Below are positions 8,465-17,543 of a stretch of DNA of 46,602 nucleotides, piece by piece. This DNA comes from Avimonoglobus sp965151315 (GTDB lineage: Bacteria; Bacillota; Clostridia; UBA1381), in contig CBCTZG010000012.1 in NCBI GenBank assembly GCA_965151315.1, positions 1 through 46,602 of the forward strand, written 5' to 3'. Below the pieces are notes generated by a model, which saw nothing but the letters and a program-made list of their open reading frames with translations, searched no databases and was not told the origin of the DNA. The translations under genes were made by a program, and so were the position numbers. The first letter of the stretch is position 1, and every line of letters begins with the position of its first letter.

Positions 8465-9613
8465 TCATTCCTCCTTTGCAGCCGCAGCCTTCTGTTCCTT
8501 TTTCCACTCTAAGATCCGCAGATAATCGGTTGTAATCATTTTCACCACCACCAGGACCGGCACCGACAGCACCATTCCCAAGACACCAAATAATCCGCCC
8601 CCCACCGTGACTGCAAAAATTACCCAGATGGGCCGGAGCTTCAGCATATTCCCCATAATCCGGGGGCCAATAAAATTGGCGTCAAACTGCTGCAGGACCA
8701 GCAGGGACACCCCGGTCCAAATGCACTTAAATAGGCCGCCGGTAAAAAATGTCAGCAGAATTACAATTACTGCGCCGATAATGGCGCCAAAATATGGGAT
8801 CAGATTGCAGAACCCCATCAAAAGCCCCAGTACAATGGCATACTTAACCTTCAGCACTGACAGCACAATCGTAGCCAAGACCGCCACAAACGCCGCGTCG
8901 ATCAGCTGGCTGTACAGATACGCCGCAAAAATATCGTTTGTTTTCACAATATATGTGGTTACCTGCAAAGACTTTTCCGCCGGTATAAAAATATTCATAA
9001 TCCGCTTTACAGCCGCTAAAATCCGTTCCTTGTCCACCAAGGCGTAAATGGATACAATGACAGAAATAAACGATGTCATCACCCCGGAAGTCACACTCAT
9101 GACCCCTTGGGCATACCGTTCAAAATGGGTGAGATCAATCCGGGAAAGGAAGTCCTGAAAAGCCTGAATAAACGTCTCAGGGCTAATTTTTAATTCTGTG
9201 CCAAAAGTATTTTCCAAAAATGCAGCTGCGGATGCAATATACGTGGGCAGGTTTGCATACAGGAAGTTATAAATTTCAATAAAGTTCCGGTATACCGCAG
9301 GCACGATCATCCAAACCAGTACCACCAGCAAAACCACCGCAGCAGTATAAATGGACAGGATGCTGATCCCTTTTTCATGCCTGCGGAAAAACTTATACTT
9401 GGATTTCCGGCAGATACCCGAAATTTTTTTGCAGGGCAGATTTAGGATATAGGCGATTACAAACCCGGCAATAAATGGCTTGAGCACCTGGAGGACATGC
9501 AGGATCCCGTCCGTTACCTCCCGAAGATTATCGAAGGTCTTATAAACCGCGATTAGGGCGACGCCCAATATAAAGGCTAAAATCCATTTTGTATATGCTC
9601 CAAAATTTTTCAT
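8465..9613 (-). CDS. AI-2E family transporter (YtvI/PerM-like permease)
   Basis: A 382-residue polytopic membrane protein with about seven to eight hydrophobic helices. The conserved C-terminal block includes GLLMGFCNLIPYFGAIIG and LQQFDANFIGPRIMGN, typical of the AI-2E/PerM superfamily. Members are linked to export of autoinducer-2, to Na+/H+ exchange or to unknown solutes; the substrate cannot be assigned. First gene of the operon with the two flavoproteins; ATG with AAAGGTG SD. The proline in the NLIP-F motif and the GPR motif are intact, so it looks functional. Confidence 0.9.
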   Translation of the reverse strand: MKNFGAYTKWILAFILGVALIAVYKTFDNLREVTDGILHVLQVLKPFIAGFVIAYILNLPCKKISGICRKSKYKFFRRHEKGISILSIYTAAVVLLVVLVWMIVPAVYRNFIEIYNFLYANLPTYIASAAAFLENTFGTELKISPETFIQAFQDFLSRIDLTHFERYAQGVMSVTSGVMTSFISVIVSIYALVDKERILAAVKRIMNIFIPAEKSLQVTTYIVKTNDIFAAYLYSQLIDAAFVAVLATIVLSVLKVKYAIVLGLLMGFCNLIPYFGAIIGAVIVILLTFFTGGLFKCIWTGVSLLVLQQFDANFIGPRIMGNMLKLRPIWVIFAVTVGGGLFGVLGMVLSVPVLVVVKMITTDYLRILEWKKEQKAAAAKEE

Positions 9614-9667
9614 CTGCGCACCTTTCCGTATTACCGGGAATGCCGGCTTATTTTATCTGAGACGAGC

Positions 9668-9697
9668 AAAAGGGGCTGTAAGAATACAACCCCTTTT
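9668..9697 (-). terminator. Terminator after the SLH protein gene
   Basis: A 13-bp stem (AAAAGGGGCTGTA against TACAACCCCTTTT, one G-T pair) with a 4-nt loop and T-rich ends. It ends transcription of the minus-strand SLH gene before the next transcription unit begins. Confidence 0.85.
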
Positions 9698-9716
9698 TAT
9701 TCAAAGTATCTCCCTT

Positions 9717-11543
9717 TTACTCTGCCGCGTCCACAATGATCAGCGTCGCCTCATAGGCGCCGTTTTTCACGCTGCCCCGGACAGTGACCGTGTCGCCTTC
9801 ATTGATGCTCTTCATGGTCAAATCCTTTCCCTCGCCGGAAATGAACTTGCAGGAGCTGTCCTTACAATAAACAGTTTCCTCCATGGTTACGCCGCCTTCA
9901 TTATAGCTGACCTTGATAAATCCATAAGAAGCGTTGATATTGGTTACAACACCAGTCATCGTTTTGGACGTTACCGCTACTGCGGAGGCCGTAATCTTTG
10001 TGATCGCCTGGCCTTCCAGCGTCAGCTTGACGGTATCGCCTACCCGGAAATCATACAGGGTCTTTTCCTCATTATTAATCAGGATCTCCACACCGGTAGG
10101 AATCACATAGGTAACCGGTTCGCCTTTCACCAGCACTGTCATCGTGGGTTCAGCGGAGATTGTCAGTTCCTGGATCGTCCCTTCCACCGTCTTAATATTG
10201 GACTCGCCCGTTACCATAGTCACAACACCGTATTCCAGCGTCAGGTTCACTACGTCGCCTTTATAAATGTTGGACATATCCGAAACCTCGCCGTTTTTCC
10301 GGACGATTACGTCAGAGGCTACAGTAAAAGTAGCCCCGTCATATTCCTCATCCGCGTGGCTGATGGTAATTTTCAGATCATCCGCGATCGAAATCCCCTC
10401 GATCGTAGCCCGATTAATGGTAGATGTCTTCGGCTCCGCGATAATATTCTGCACCTTGTTCCCGGAAATCTCTAAGGTAAGGTAATCGCCTTTTGTAAAT
10501 TCGCGGATAGTCGCCCGTTCGCCGTCCCGGGTCATGGTCACGTCCCCAGCGCATTCAAATTCTTGGGTCGCTGACTCTCCTGACGGGGTGAGCATAATAT
10601 ACAGCACACCGCTGCGGCTTGCGTAGGAAGAATAGATCCCCTGCACCGTTTCATCGGGAATGCTGGACAGCACGTCCACATACAAAAGCTCGCCCTTGGC
10701 ATAGGTAAATACCGCCGTTGTACCGGCCGGCACATCCTTGGGCTGGCTGAGAATGCCCTCTACCATCATTTTCGTGCTGTCAGAATACCCCATCTCATAG
10801 TTTGTCCCGTCAGCCTCTTTCAGCGTGATATTCTGCGAATCCGTATCAATCGAAACAATTTTTCCCTCAGTAAAGCCGATAGCCATCTGATCCACGGTTT
10901 TAGACAGCATCACCGCGATCTGGCTGCGGAGTACGCTGGTGTTGGGGGAAAATTTCCCGTCATCCATACCGCTCATGATTCCCTGCTCTGTTACATAATA
11001 TACGTACTGCGTGGACTTGCTGGGGATCAGCTTCGCGTCCGTGTAGGCCAGATCCACCATCAGCTCTTTTTTGGCCTCGCTTTCCGCGCCCATGGCCTTG
11101 GTAATAATGATCGCCGCCTCGTGCCGGGGCATAGCCTCGTTTTGCTTGTCCTCCGCCAGATATGTATCCAATTCAGATTCCTTCAGGGCTCCACGGTACA
11201 GCATAAACGCCACGTCACCCTCGCCAAAGCGCAGATCATATTCCTCTAAAACACTGCCGTACTGCTCCAGCGCCAGCTCCACGATCCCCGCGTTAATTTC
11301 GCTGGCCGAGCCCATGGCCCGGGCAAACAGGCAAATTGCCTCCAGCCGCGTGACCTCGTTATCCGGCTTATATGTACCGTCCGTATAGCCGCTGATCAGC
11401 CCTAAATCTGCCATTTCCTCAATATATGGGGCTGCCCAGGCATATTTATCCTCGTTTATATCTGAAAAATCCGCCGCGAATACGGGCGCCGCCATCGCAA
11501 AGGTCAGCGCCGCGGAAATTGCGGCATTCGCAATCCTTTTCAT
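9717..11543 (-). CDS. SLH-domain surface protein
   Basis: A 608-residue exported protein. A signal peptide (residues 1-23, ending AAPVFA) is followed by three S-layer homology repeats. The first (about 25-75) is clear (LISGYTDGTYKPDNEVTRLE), the second is degenerate (about 90-155) and the third (about 160-215) is recognisable from IMSGMDDGKFSPNTSV. The rest is a series of small beta-rich modules (about 225-605) with repeated phrases on 'G-x-V/I-x-x-I-x-x-x' strands, such as EGKIVSI, EGTIQEL and TGVVTNI. SLH repeats anchor proteins to pyruvylated wall polymers; the C-terminal part has no recognised catalytic motif. It has its own promoter and terminator. Confidence 0.9.
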   Translation of the reverse strand: MKRIANAAISAALTFAMAAPVFAADFSDINEDKYAWAAPYIEEMADLGLISGYTDGTYKPDNEVTRLEAICLFARAMGSASEINAGIVELALEQYGSVLEEYDLRFGEGDVAFMLYRGALKESELDTYLAEDKQNEAMPRHEAAIIITKAMGAESEAKKELMVDLAYTDAKLIPSKSTQYVYYVTEQGIMSGMDDGKFSPNTSVLRSQIAVMLSKTVDQMAIGFTEGKIVSIDTDSQNITLKEADGTNYEMGYSDSTKMMVEGILSQPKDVPAGTTAVFTYAKGELLYVDVLSSIPDETVQGIYSSYASRSGVLYIMLTPSGESATQEFECAGDVTMTRDGERATIREFTKGDYLTLEISGNKVQNIIAEPKTSTINRATIEGISIADDLKITISHADEEYDGATFTVASDVIVRKNGEVSDMSNIYKGDVVNLTLEYGVVTMVTGESNIKTVEGTIQELTISAEPTMTVLVKGEPVTYVIPTGVEILINNEEKTLYDFRVGDTVKLTLEGQAITKITASAVAVTSKTMTGVVTNINASYGFIKVSYNEGGVTMEETVYCKDSSCKFISGEGKDLTMKSINEGDTVTVRGSVKNGAYEATLIIVDAAE

Positions 11544-11583
11544 ATCGATATAATCCTCCTTATTCTATTTTACTATTATTTAT

Positions 11584-11612
11584 ATCATACCACAACCCAG
11601 ACCATACTGCAA
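11584..11612 (-). promoter_or_regulatory. Promoter for the SLH protein gene
   Basis: On the minus strand TTGCAG (11612-11607), a 17-bp spacer and TATGAT (11589-11584). An AAGGAGG SD follows before the ATG. The rest of the 11544-11865 gap is AT-rich, with a short tandem of AATATCACC near 11686-11703 and no gene I can support. Confidence 0.7.
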
Positions 11613-11802
11613 GAATTCTTTTGAAAATGTAGAAATATTGTAACATTTGTACAAATAGGGCTATATATTGTATAAAATGATGATAATATCACCAATATCA
11701 CCATATTATGATATGCTACATGAAACATTTTTCCCGATTTTTCCCCATTTAGTCCTGTTTGTTCATCATATTGCACAAAATCAGTTTCCGCCAGGCTCTC
11801 CC

Positions 11803-11831
11803 TTGACATTCCCCGGCGAATAGGGTAAAAT
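11803..11831 (+). promoter_or_regulatory. Promoter for malic enzyme
   Basis: TTGACA (11803-11808), a 17-bp spacer and TAAAAT (11826-11831). The GGGAGG SD lies at about 11848-11853. Confidence 0.85.
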
Positions 11832-11865
11832 GGCCATAGCTTATATTGGGAGGTACAAATGAACG

Positions 11866-13038
11866 ATGGATATAAAAGCAGAGGCATTAAAAAAGCACTA
11901 TGACTGGAAGGGAAAAATCGAGGTTGTGTCCCGAACGCCGGTAAAAAACCGGGAGCAGCTCTCACTGGCTTACACCCCAGGCGTAGCGGAGCCTTGCCTG
12001 GCAATCCAGCGGGATCCGGAAAAATCCTTCTCCCTGACCCGCCGTTGGAATCTGGTGGCGGTCATTACGGATGGCTCCGCCGTTTTAGGCTTAGGCGACA
12101 TCGGCCCGGAGGCCGGTATGCCTGTCATGGAAGGGAAATGCGCCCTGTTTAAGGAATTTGCCGATGTAGATGCGTTTCCCCTTTGTCTGAAAACCCAGGA
12201 CGTGGACGAGCTGGTGCGGACAATTTACCTGCTGTCCGGCAGCTTTGGGGGAATCAATTTGGAGGATATCGCAGCCCCCCGGTGCTTTGAGGTGGAACGG
12301 CGTTTAAAGGAGCTGTGCGATATTCCCGTATTCCACGACGACCAGCATGGCACTGCGGTCGTGGTGGGTGCGGCGCTTTTGAACGCCTTGAGGCTGGTAA
12401 AAAAGGATATCCGCAGCATCCGCTGTGTGATTAACGGTGCGGGCTCCGCCGGCGTAGCTATTGCCAAGCATCTTTTGAAGCTGGGGATAACCGATCTGAT
12501 TCTGTGCGATAAGTTTGGGATCCTGCGGGAAGGGATGGCAGATTTGAACCCGGCCCATCAGGAAATGAGCCGGATCACGAATCCTTCCCGCATGGAAGGA
12601 ACTTTAGCCGACGCCATGGCCGGGGCGGATGTGTTTATCGGCGTTTCCGCGCCAAACATTGTTTCCGAAGATATGGTGCGGTCCATGGCGCCAGATGCTA
12701 TCGTATTCCCCATGGCGAACCCCGTACCGGAGATTGACCCAGCCCTAGCCAAGGCCGCTGGCGCGCGGATTGTAGGCACCGGCCGTTCTGATTTCCCCAA
12801 CCAGATCAATAATGTCTCCGCATTCCCAGGTATTTTCCGGGGCGCCTTGGATGTCCGTGCTAAGGATATTAATGATGAGATGAAAATGGCCGCCTCCCTG
12901 GCCATCGCTTCCCTGGTCAGCGACCAGGAATTGAAAGAGGAATATATCCTGCCCGCCGCCTTTGATGAACGGATCGGGAAAACCGTAGCTGCTGCTGTGG
13001 CGGAAGCTGCCCGGAAAACCGGTGTGGCGCGGCTGTAA
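11866..13038 (+). CDS. NAD(P)-dependent malic enzyme
   Basis: Oxidative decarboxylation of malate to pyruvate and CO2 with reduction of NAD(P). At 390 residues it is the short bacterial form. Visible are the malate-site LAYTPGVAEPC (about 34-44), GLGDIGPEAGMPVMEGK with the catalytic lysine (about 75-91), HDDQHGTA (about 152-159), the dinucleotide fold INGAGSAGVAIA (about 182-193) and the C-terminal SDFPNQINNVSAFPG. Metal ligands of the HDDQH region are intact. The start ATG is 12 nt from a GGAGG SD; an out-of-frame ATG better placed for that SD opens a 14-codon overlapping frame. It is a single-gene unit feeding pyruvate to PFOR. Confidence 0.93.
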   Translation: MDIKAEALKKHYDWKGKIEVVSRTPVKNREQLSLAYTPGVAEPCLAIQRDPEKSFSLTRRWNLVAVITDGSAVLGLGDIGPEAGMPVMEGKCALFKEFADVDAFPLCLKTQDVDELVRTIYLLSGSFGGINLEDIAAPRCFEVERRLKELCDIPVFHDDQHGTAVVVGAALLNALRLVKKDIRSIRCVINGAGSAGVAIAKHLLKLGITDLILCDKFGILREGMADLNPAHQEMSRITNPSRMEGTLADAMAGADVFIGVSAPNIVSEDMVRSMAPDAIVFPMANPVPEIDPALAKAAGARIVGTGRSDFPNQINNVSAFPGIFRGALDVRAKDINDEMKMAASLAIASLVSDQELKEEYILPAAFDERIGKTVAAAVAEAARKTGVARL

Positions 13039-13059
13039 CCCGCAAAACCAGGGACTGAA

Positions 13060-13090
13060 AAAAGCCAAAGCAAAAGCTTTGGCTTTTCTA
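13060..13090 (+). terminator. Terminator after malic enzyme
   Basis: A perfect 12-bp stem (AAAAGCCAAAGC / GCTTTGGCTTTT) with an AAAA loop. The remainder of the gap to 13284 shows no supported gene. Confidence 0.9.
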
Positions 13091-13284
13091 CTGGGTTTTG
13101 CAGCTCTAGACACGCTTTATTTTCCCAGAAAACCGTGCGCTGTCCCCTTTTGCCTGTATCAATATTCCTCGTCTCAAATTCCCCGGCATAATCTGCCTTT
13201 TCTACCTGAAACGGCAGATCTGTCCTATAAAAGAATAACCCTGACTGTACAGGGCCAGGATTATCCAGCGCAATAAATTTTAGA

Positions 13285-14175
13285 CTATGTGTTAATTTCC
13301 ACCAAAGATAACGGCCGCAAAGTCTGCAAACTGTCAAAAACCATTGTTCTAACCTGGTCGTACGGCTCTTTTGGGGGCGATACGGTAAATGAAAAACGCA
13401 AACTTGGATCATCCTCATAGTATGATGTCACCAACCGGCCATTCTGATAAAACGCTATGAAAACAACGGCATTTTCAGGCACACGGTGATATTTAACCTC
13501 CCACCACTGATCCTTATTTTCATTGTCTTGCCATCCTTCTTTTGTCTTCGTTACCGCCAAACTGCTGTCATCATAATAATAAATATCTCCCCATTCGAAA
13601 AAATCCATATTACCATCTGCAATTTCGATTTGTCCCCACTGCTCGGGAGACCCAGCATAGTAAACCTGCGTAAAAAGTCCCGCATCTAAAAACGCATCCT
13701 GATCTATACGCTTTAAGCTCAGCGGCAGCGTAATATTCCTCAAATCCCAACAGCCCAAGAATGCACCCGCACCAATGCGAGTCACCCCTTCTGGAATTAC
13801 AATATCCGTTAACGAATTACAACGTATAAATACACGTTCCGCAATTTCCGTCAATCCCTTAGGCAGCACCACTGACTGTAATACTGGACACCCCGTGAAT
13901 GCATATGCGCCAATACTGACAACTGTATTCGGGATCACCACGCGTTGCATGTACTTGCGCTGGAACGCCGAGTCTTCAATCTTCGTTACTGGATATCCCC
14001 CCAATTCAGCTGGAACATACACGGTTTTCTCTTCATTACCCAAATATCTCTCTATGAGCACTTCCCCGTTATTCACAGTATAATAATAATCCTCTTCACT
14101 TGCACCATAGGCTACAAAAGACACAGCAGACAGCATAACCATTACAATTAAACCTTGTAACGCGTGTTTTTTCAT
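13285..14175 (-). CDS. Secreted leucine-rich repeat (BspA/LRR_5 type) protein
   Basis: A 296-residue exported protein with a signal peptide (MKKHALQGLIVMVMLSAVS..., cleaved near YGA). It has about four LRR_5 units (residues about 55-170) with the hallmark 'I-P-x-x-V-x-x-I-x-x-x-A-F-x-x-C' pattern, for example VVIPNTVVSIGAYAFTGC and IVIPEGVTRIGAGAFLGC. The C-terminal 110 residues are beta-rich without a known motif. Such proteins usually mediate surface binding. The start is the MKK codon, since GGAGGAG lies 8 nt upstream; the ATG inside that SD is not used. It begins 22 nt after the aminotransferase gene, so it may be the last gene of that unit. Confidence 0.85.
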   Translation of the reverse strand: MKKHALQGLIVMVMLSAVSFVAYGASEEDYYYTVNNGEVLIERYLGNEEKTVYVPAELGGYPVTKIEDSAFQRKYMQRVVIPNTVVSIGAYAFTGCPVLQSVVLPKGLTEIAERVFIRCNSLTDIVIPEGVTRIGAGAFLGCWDLRNITLPLSLKRIDQDAFLDAGLFTQVYYAGSPEQWGQIEIADGNMDFFEWGDIYYYDDSSLAVTKTKEGWQDNENKDQWWEVKYHRVPENAVVFIAFYQNGRLVTSYYEDDPSLRFSFTVSPPKEPYDQVRTMVFDSLQTLRPLSLVEINT

Positions 14176-14197
14176 ACCGCGCTCCTCCATATAAGAA

Positions 14198-15376
14198 TTA
14201 TAATTTATTATACTTCTCTACGAATCTGGCAATCCGTTTCAGCGCCACCTCAATATTCTCCACAGAATAGGCGTAGGAAACCCGGACAAAACCCTCCCCA
14301 CTTTCACCAAACGCCGTCCCCGGCACCACAGCTACCTTTTCCTCCTGGAGCAGGCGCTCACAGAATTCCTCGCTGGTCATGCCTGTCGAGCGGATACAGG
14401 GGAACACATAAAAGGCGCCCAAAGGCTCAAAGCAGGAAAGCCCCATTTTCCGGAATCCATCCACGATAAAGCGGCGGCGGTAATTATACTCCCGGCGCAT
14501 TTCCTCCACATCCCGGTCACAGTTGCGCATAGCCTCAATGGCCGCGAACTGGCTGGTGGTCGGCGAGGACATGATGCCATATTGATGCACCTTGGTCATG
14601 GCCTGGATCAGCGGCGCGGGCCCTAAAGCGTAGCCCAGCCGCCAGCCCGTCATAGCAAAGGCCTTGGAAAACCCGTTGACCACCACCGTCCGCTCTTTCA
14701 TGCCGTCAATGGCGGAAAAAGGCGTATGGCCTTCCTCATCATACCGCAGCTCACCATAGATCTCATCAGACAGCACCAAGATATCCGTGCCCCGAAGTAC
14801 CTCGGCAATTGCTTCCAAATCTTTCCGTGCCATTACACCACCAGTGGGGTTATTGGGATACGGCAGAATCAAAAGCTTTGTTTTGGGGGTGATTTTTTCC
14901 CACAGCTGCTGGGGCGTCAGCCGGAACTGATCCGCCTCTTTTGTTTCGATCGGCACCGGTACCCCTCTGGCTAGACTGGTACAGGGCTTATAGCACACAA
15001 AGCTTGGCTCCGGGATCAGTACTTCGTCCCCTTCCTCGATCACGCACCGGATCATCAGGTCAATGGCCTCGCTTCCCCCCACCGTGACCAGTACTTCATC
15101 CTGATACCGGTAGGGAACACCGTATTTTCGCTGGGTATACCGGCAGATCTCCTGACGGAGCTCCAATAAACCAGCATTAGCTGTATAAAACGTCCTGCCC
15201 TTTTCCAGGGAATAGATCCCCGCTTCCCGGATGCTCCAGGGCGTGGCGAAATCCGGCTCTCCAACGCCCAGCGAGATGGCGTCCTCCATCATGGCTACCA
15301 CGTCAAAAAATTTCCGGATCCCGGAGGGGGGCATATCCTGCACCCGCCGATTTATTAGTTCCTCATATGTTTTCAT
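14198..15376 (-). CDS. Class I/II pyridoxal-phosphate aminotransferase
   Basis: Fold-type I PLP enzyme, 392 residues, transferring an amino group between an amino acid and a 2-oxo acid in the cytoplasm. The PLP lysine is K238 in NGFSKAFAMTGWRLGY. The supporting residues are N175 (PYPNNPTGG), D204 and Y207 (LSDEIYGEL), and the C-terminal substrate-carboxylate arginine lies in VRVSYAYS. The sequence type matches aspartate/aromatic aminotransferases of the PatA-like group; the amino acid cannot be fixed. It overlaps the upstream Lrp-family gene by 4 nt (ATGA), so that regulator probably senses an amino acid handled by this enzyme. Confidence 0.9.
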   Translation of the reverse strand: MKTYEELINRRVQDMPPSGIRKFFDVVAMMEDAISLGVGEPDFATPWSIREAGIYSLEKGRTFYTANAGLLELRQEICRYTQRKYGVPYRYQDEVLVTVGGSEAIDLMIRCVIEEGDEVLIPEPSFVCYKPCTSLARGVPVPIETKEADQFRLTPQQLWEKITPKTKLLILPYPNNPTGGVMARKDLEAIAEVLRGTDILVLSDEIYGELRYDEEGHTPFSAIDGMKERTVVVNGFSKAFAMTGWRLGYALGPAPLIQAMTKVHQYGIMSSPTTSQFAAIEAMRNCDRDVEEMRREYNYRRRFIVDGFRKMGLSCFEPLGAFYVFPCIRSTGMTSEEFCERLLQEEKVAVVPGTAFGESGEGFVRVSYAYSVENIEVALKRIARFVEKYNKL

Positions 15377-15855
15377 AGCGTAATCACCTGTCTTGTATCT
15401 TTTTCGTCCTGATAAAAGGAGAGCCCGTCCTCCTTATACTTTTTCAGCACAAAATGGGTCGCGGTGCTGATCACAGCGTCCATAGGCGCCAGCTTCTGCG
15501 CCACAAACAGGGCAACCTCTTTCATGGTACTGCCCTCAATATTGACCGCCAGATCATACGCTCCGGACATTAAATACAAGGACTTCACCTGGGGATATTT
15601 ATAGATCCGCTCCGCTACCTTGTCAAATCCCTCTCCCCGCTGGGGCGTGATTTTCAGCTCAATTAGGGCATTGACATGCTCTTTGTCTGTCTTTTCCCAG
15701 TTAATCATGGTCTTATAGCCCACGATAATATTCTCCTTTTCCAGCCCTTTGATGATATCGCCCACCTCTTCGGCAGATTTCCCCGTCATTTGGGCGATCT
15801 GCTCGTTCGTCAGCTTGACGCCGGAATTTTCCAAAATCTCTAAAATCTCATCCAT
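15373..15855 (-). CDS. Lrp/AsnC family transcriptional regulator
   Basis: A 160-residue regulator. An N-terminal helix-turn-helix (about 15-40, LTNEQIAQMTGKSAEEV) is followed by an alpha/beta amino-acid-sensing RAM domain (about 65-140, from NALIELKITP to APMDAVISTATHFVLKKYK). Lrp-family proteins form octamers whose DNA binding changes with a bound amino acid. ATG start with a GAGGAGAGGAG SD. It is first in a two- or three-gene unit with the aminotransferase, which it probably controls together with itself. Confidence 0.9.
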   Translation of the reverse strand: MDEILEILENSGVKLTNEQIAQMTGKSAEEVGDIIKGLEKENIIVGYKTMINWEKTDKEHVNALIELKITPQRGEGFDKVAERIYKYPQVKSLYLMSGAYDLAVNIEGSTMKEVALFVAQKLAPMDAVISTATHFVLKKYKEDGLSFYQDEKDTRQVITL

Positions 15856-15963
15856 GCTCTCAAACTCCTCTCCTCGAGTATTGTTTTATTATATCGCATA
15901 TCGGGGTAAATTTCCAGACCTTTTGGAAAAATTCCCGGAATTATTTTGCTTCAATATAAAAAG

Positions 15964-15989
15964 CAGGGAGGCGCGCCTCCCTGTTTTTT
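15964..15989 (-). terminator. Terminator after the 470-residue stalk protein gene
   Basis: Palindrome CAGGGAGGCG/CGCCTCCCTG (10-bp arms, effective loop GCGC) flanked by an A-run and a T-run. It lies between two minus-strand units; the A/T flanks on both sides would let it act in either direction. Confidence 0.85.
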
Positions 15990-17400
15990 ATAGATTTAAC
16001 AATTCGCCGATTTTCATAATATCAATAAATACAGTTGGGATCTCAATGGGTTCCCCATCAGGATCTGGGGTCATGGTGCTGTCCATAGTGATCACAAAAT
16101 TTACGTTGCTGGCATCATCTTTCGCGCCGATGGTCATATCCATGTCCATCGTCATCTCGCCTGCCGGTGAAAGCGCCGCGTTCAAATGGATATCCATGGC
16201 TTCCAGCCCCGCCAGATCAGCCTCCAGCACGGCGGTATCCTCGCCCATCTTTTCGCCCATGCTCCGGATCATGTCAGCCATCTGCTCCCGGTCCATATCC
16301 CAGGCCAGCTCCCAGCCGGCTTCATCCGAGCCCGTGATCTTAAAATACGGCTCGCCGAACATCGTCTGATACATATCAAACACGCCGTCGATCGCTTTCG
16401 CGTCTTTTACGGAATAGACTGACATATCCGCAGCAGAAGTCAGTGTGCTTTCCATAATAGATTTCATGGTTTCCGCATCCTGGGGCTTGAGCAGGTCCTG
16501 CATCCCCATCTGCTCCAAAAGCGCAGAAAGGTCAAGCTTCATCCAGATCCCCGGGGAGATAACCTTGGCCGCAGTCTGCAATTCTTCGATTGCCGGCAGG
16601 GTCTCTGCCAGTTTCTCTATCAAATTTGTCTGAATATAGCAGACACCGTTTGCATCGGTAACGGTTTCGATATTGATCCCCTGGAGCTTGGAAAAATCAA
16701 CACCTTCCACTGCCTCCGGCAGATTCAGCGTTTCCAGATCGATGGCAATGGCCTCTTTGGCGGCCTCCGCCGTTTTTTGGGCGTCCTCTGTTATTGTCAC
16801 CTCTAAATTGGTAGCCTGGGGCTCCCCATTCTCTCCCGTATTGGCAGTCATATCAAACTGGATTTTCATTTCTGTATTGCTTTTATATTTTTCCGGCGTT
16901 TGTCCAAATACGGTAAACAGCTGCTCCAGCCCTGGTGTGCCGGCAAACAGCTCGTCGGTATACTTGGCTACATCTACAATGTAAATGGCCTGGGCCGCTT
17001 CGTCCCAGCCGATCTGCATGCCCAGCGCATTCCCCAACGACATCCCATCCAGATACAGCCGGTCGTCCTGGATCGTTCTATGATTGACCGCAGTGGAACG
17101 GATACATTCGCCGGCTTCATTATATACACTTATAATATCATCCTGCAGTCCAAAAGCTGCCTTCTGTCCGTCCCATACCGCCGTGACCTGCTTTTGCCCC
17201 GCATCAAACCCAACCTGTACGCCAGCAGTCTCCGCCACATCCCGGAAGGGCAGCAGCTGAACCGTCTGGGTAATTACCGGCTGGGTAATCGTCTTGGGCT
17301 CGTTATTGTAGAGCACAGCCGTCCCGTCCTCCGCAAAGGCCGGCCAAGCGCTCGCCGCCATGGAAATCCCCAAAACCGCAGATATAATTCTTCGTTTCAT
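15988..17400 (-). CDS. Secreted stalk-domain protein
   Basis: A 470-residue exported protein. The signal peptide MKRRIISAVLGISMAASAWP is followed by a copper-amine-oxidase-N-like stalk unit (about 30-145, with QLLPFRDVAETAGVQVGFD). A long acidic, methionine-rich region (about 160-470) follows, with no recognised catalytic motif. The second part resembles lipoprotein-like LppX/DUF6612-type solute-binding folds only loosely, so I leave it unassigned. The start is the MKRR codon, preceded by AAAGGAG 8 nt away. It is a monocistronic unit with a terminator downstream. Confidence 0.78.
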   Translation of the reverse strand: MKRRIISAVLGISMAASAWPAFAEDGTAVLYNNEPKTITQPVITQTVQLLPFRDVAETAGVQVGFDAGQKQVTAVWDGQKAAFGLQDDIISVYNEAGECIRSTAVNHRTIQDDRLYLDGMSLGNALGMQIGWDEAAQAIYIVDVAKYTDELFAGTPGLEQLFTVFGQTPEKYKSNTEMKIQFDMTANTGENGEPQATNLEVTITEDAQKTAEAAKEAIAIDLETLNLPEAVEGVDFSKLQGINIETVTDANGVCYIQTNLIEKLAETLPAIEELQTAAKVISPGIWMKLDLSALLEQMGMQDLLKPQDAETMKSIMESTLTSAADMSVYSVKDAKAIDGVFDMYQTMFGEPYFKITGSDEAGWELAWDMDREQMADMIRSMGEKMGEDTAVLEADLAGLEAMDIHLNAALSPAGEMTMDMDMTIGAKDDASNVNFVITMDSTMTPDPDGEPIEIPTVFIDIMKIGELLNL

Positions 17401-17490
17401 TTTCAAATCTCCTTTCTGCATACATCATATGCGCCTTGTTTTTCCATTCTATCATAACCTCCCAGAAAAAGCAAGAATTTTATAAAAACA

Positions 17491-17536
17491 CTGCCGCGCT
17501 TCGCTAGGGAATAGCCCCCTGTCAAAAAGCACGGCA
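17491..17536 (-). terminator. Probable terminator after the small membrane-anchored protein
   Basis: The arms CTGCCGCGCTT and AAGCACGGCA can pair around a loop of about 25 nt; on the minus strand the hairpin is followed by GTGTTTTTAT. The loop is long, so this is less certain than the other terminators listed. Confidence 0.5.
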
Positions 17537-17543
17537 ACGCCAG

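Noticed and set aside
13022..13276. 84-codon plus-strand frame after malic enzyme
   Set aside because: It begins inside malic enzyme in another frame and reads through the terminator hairpin; nothing supports translation.
12558..13418. 286-codon minus-strand frame over the end of malic enzyme
   Set aside because: It runs antisense through a conserved enzyme, the terminator and the next gene's end, with no recognisable domain.
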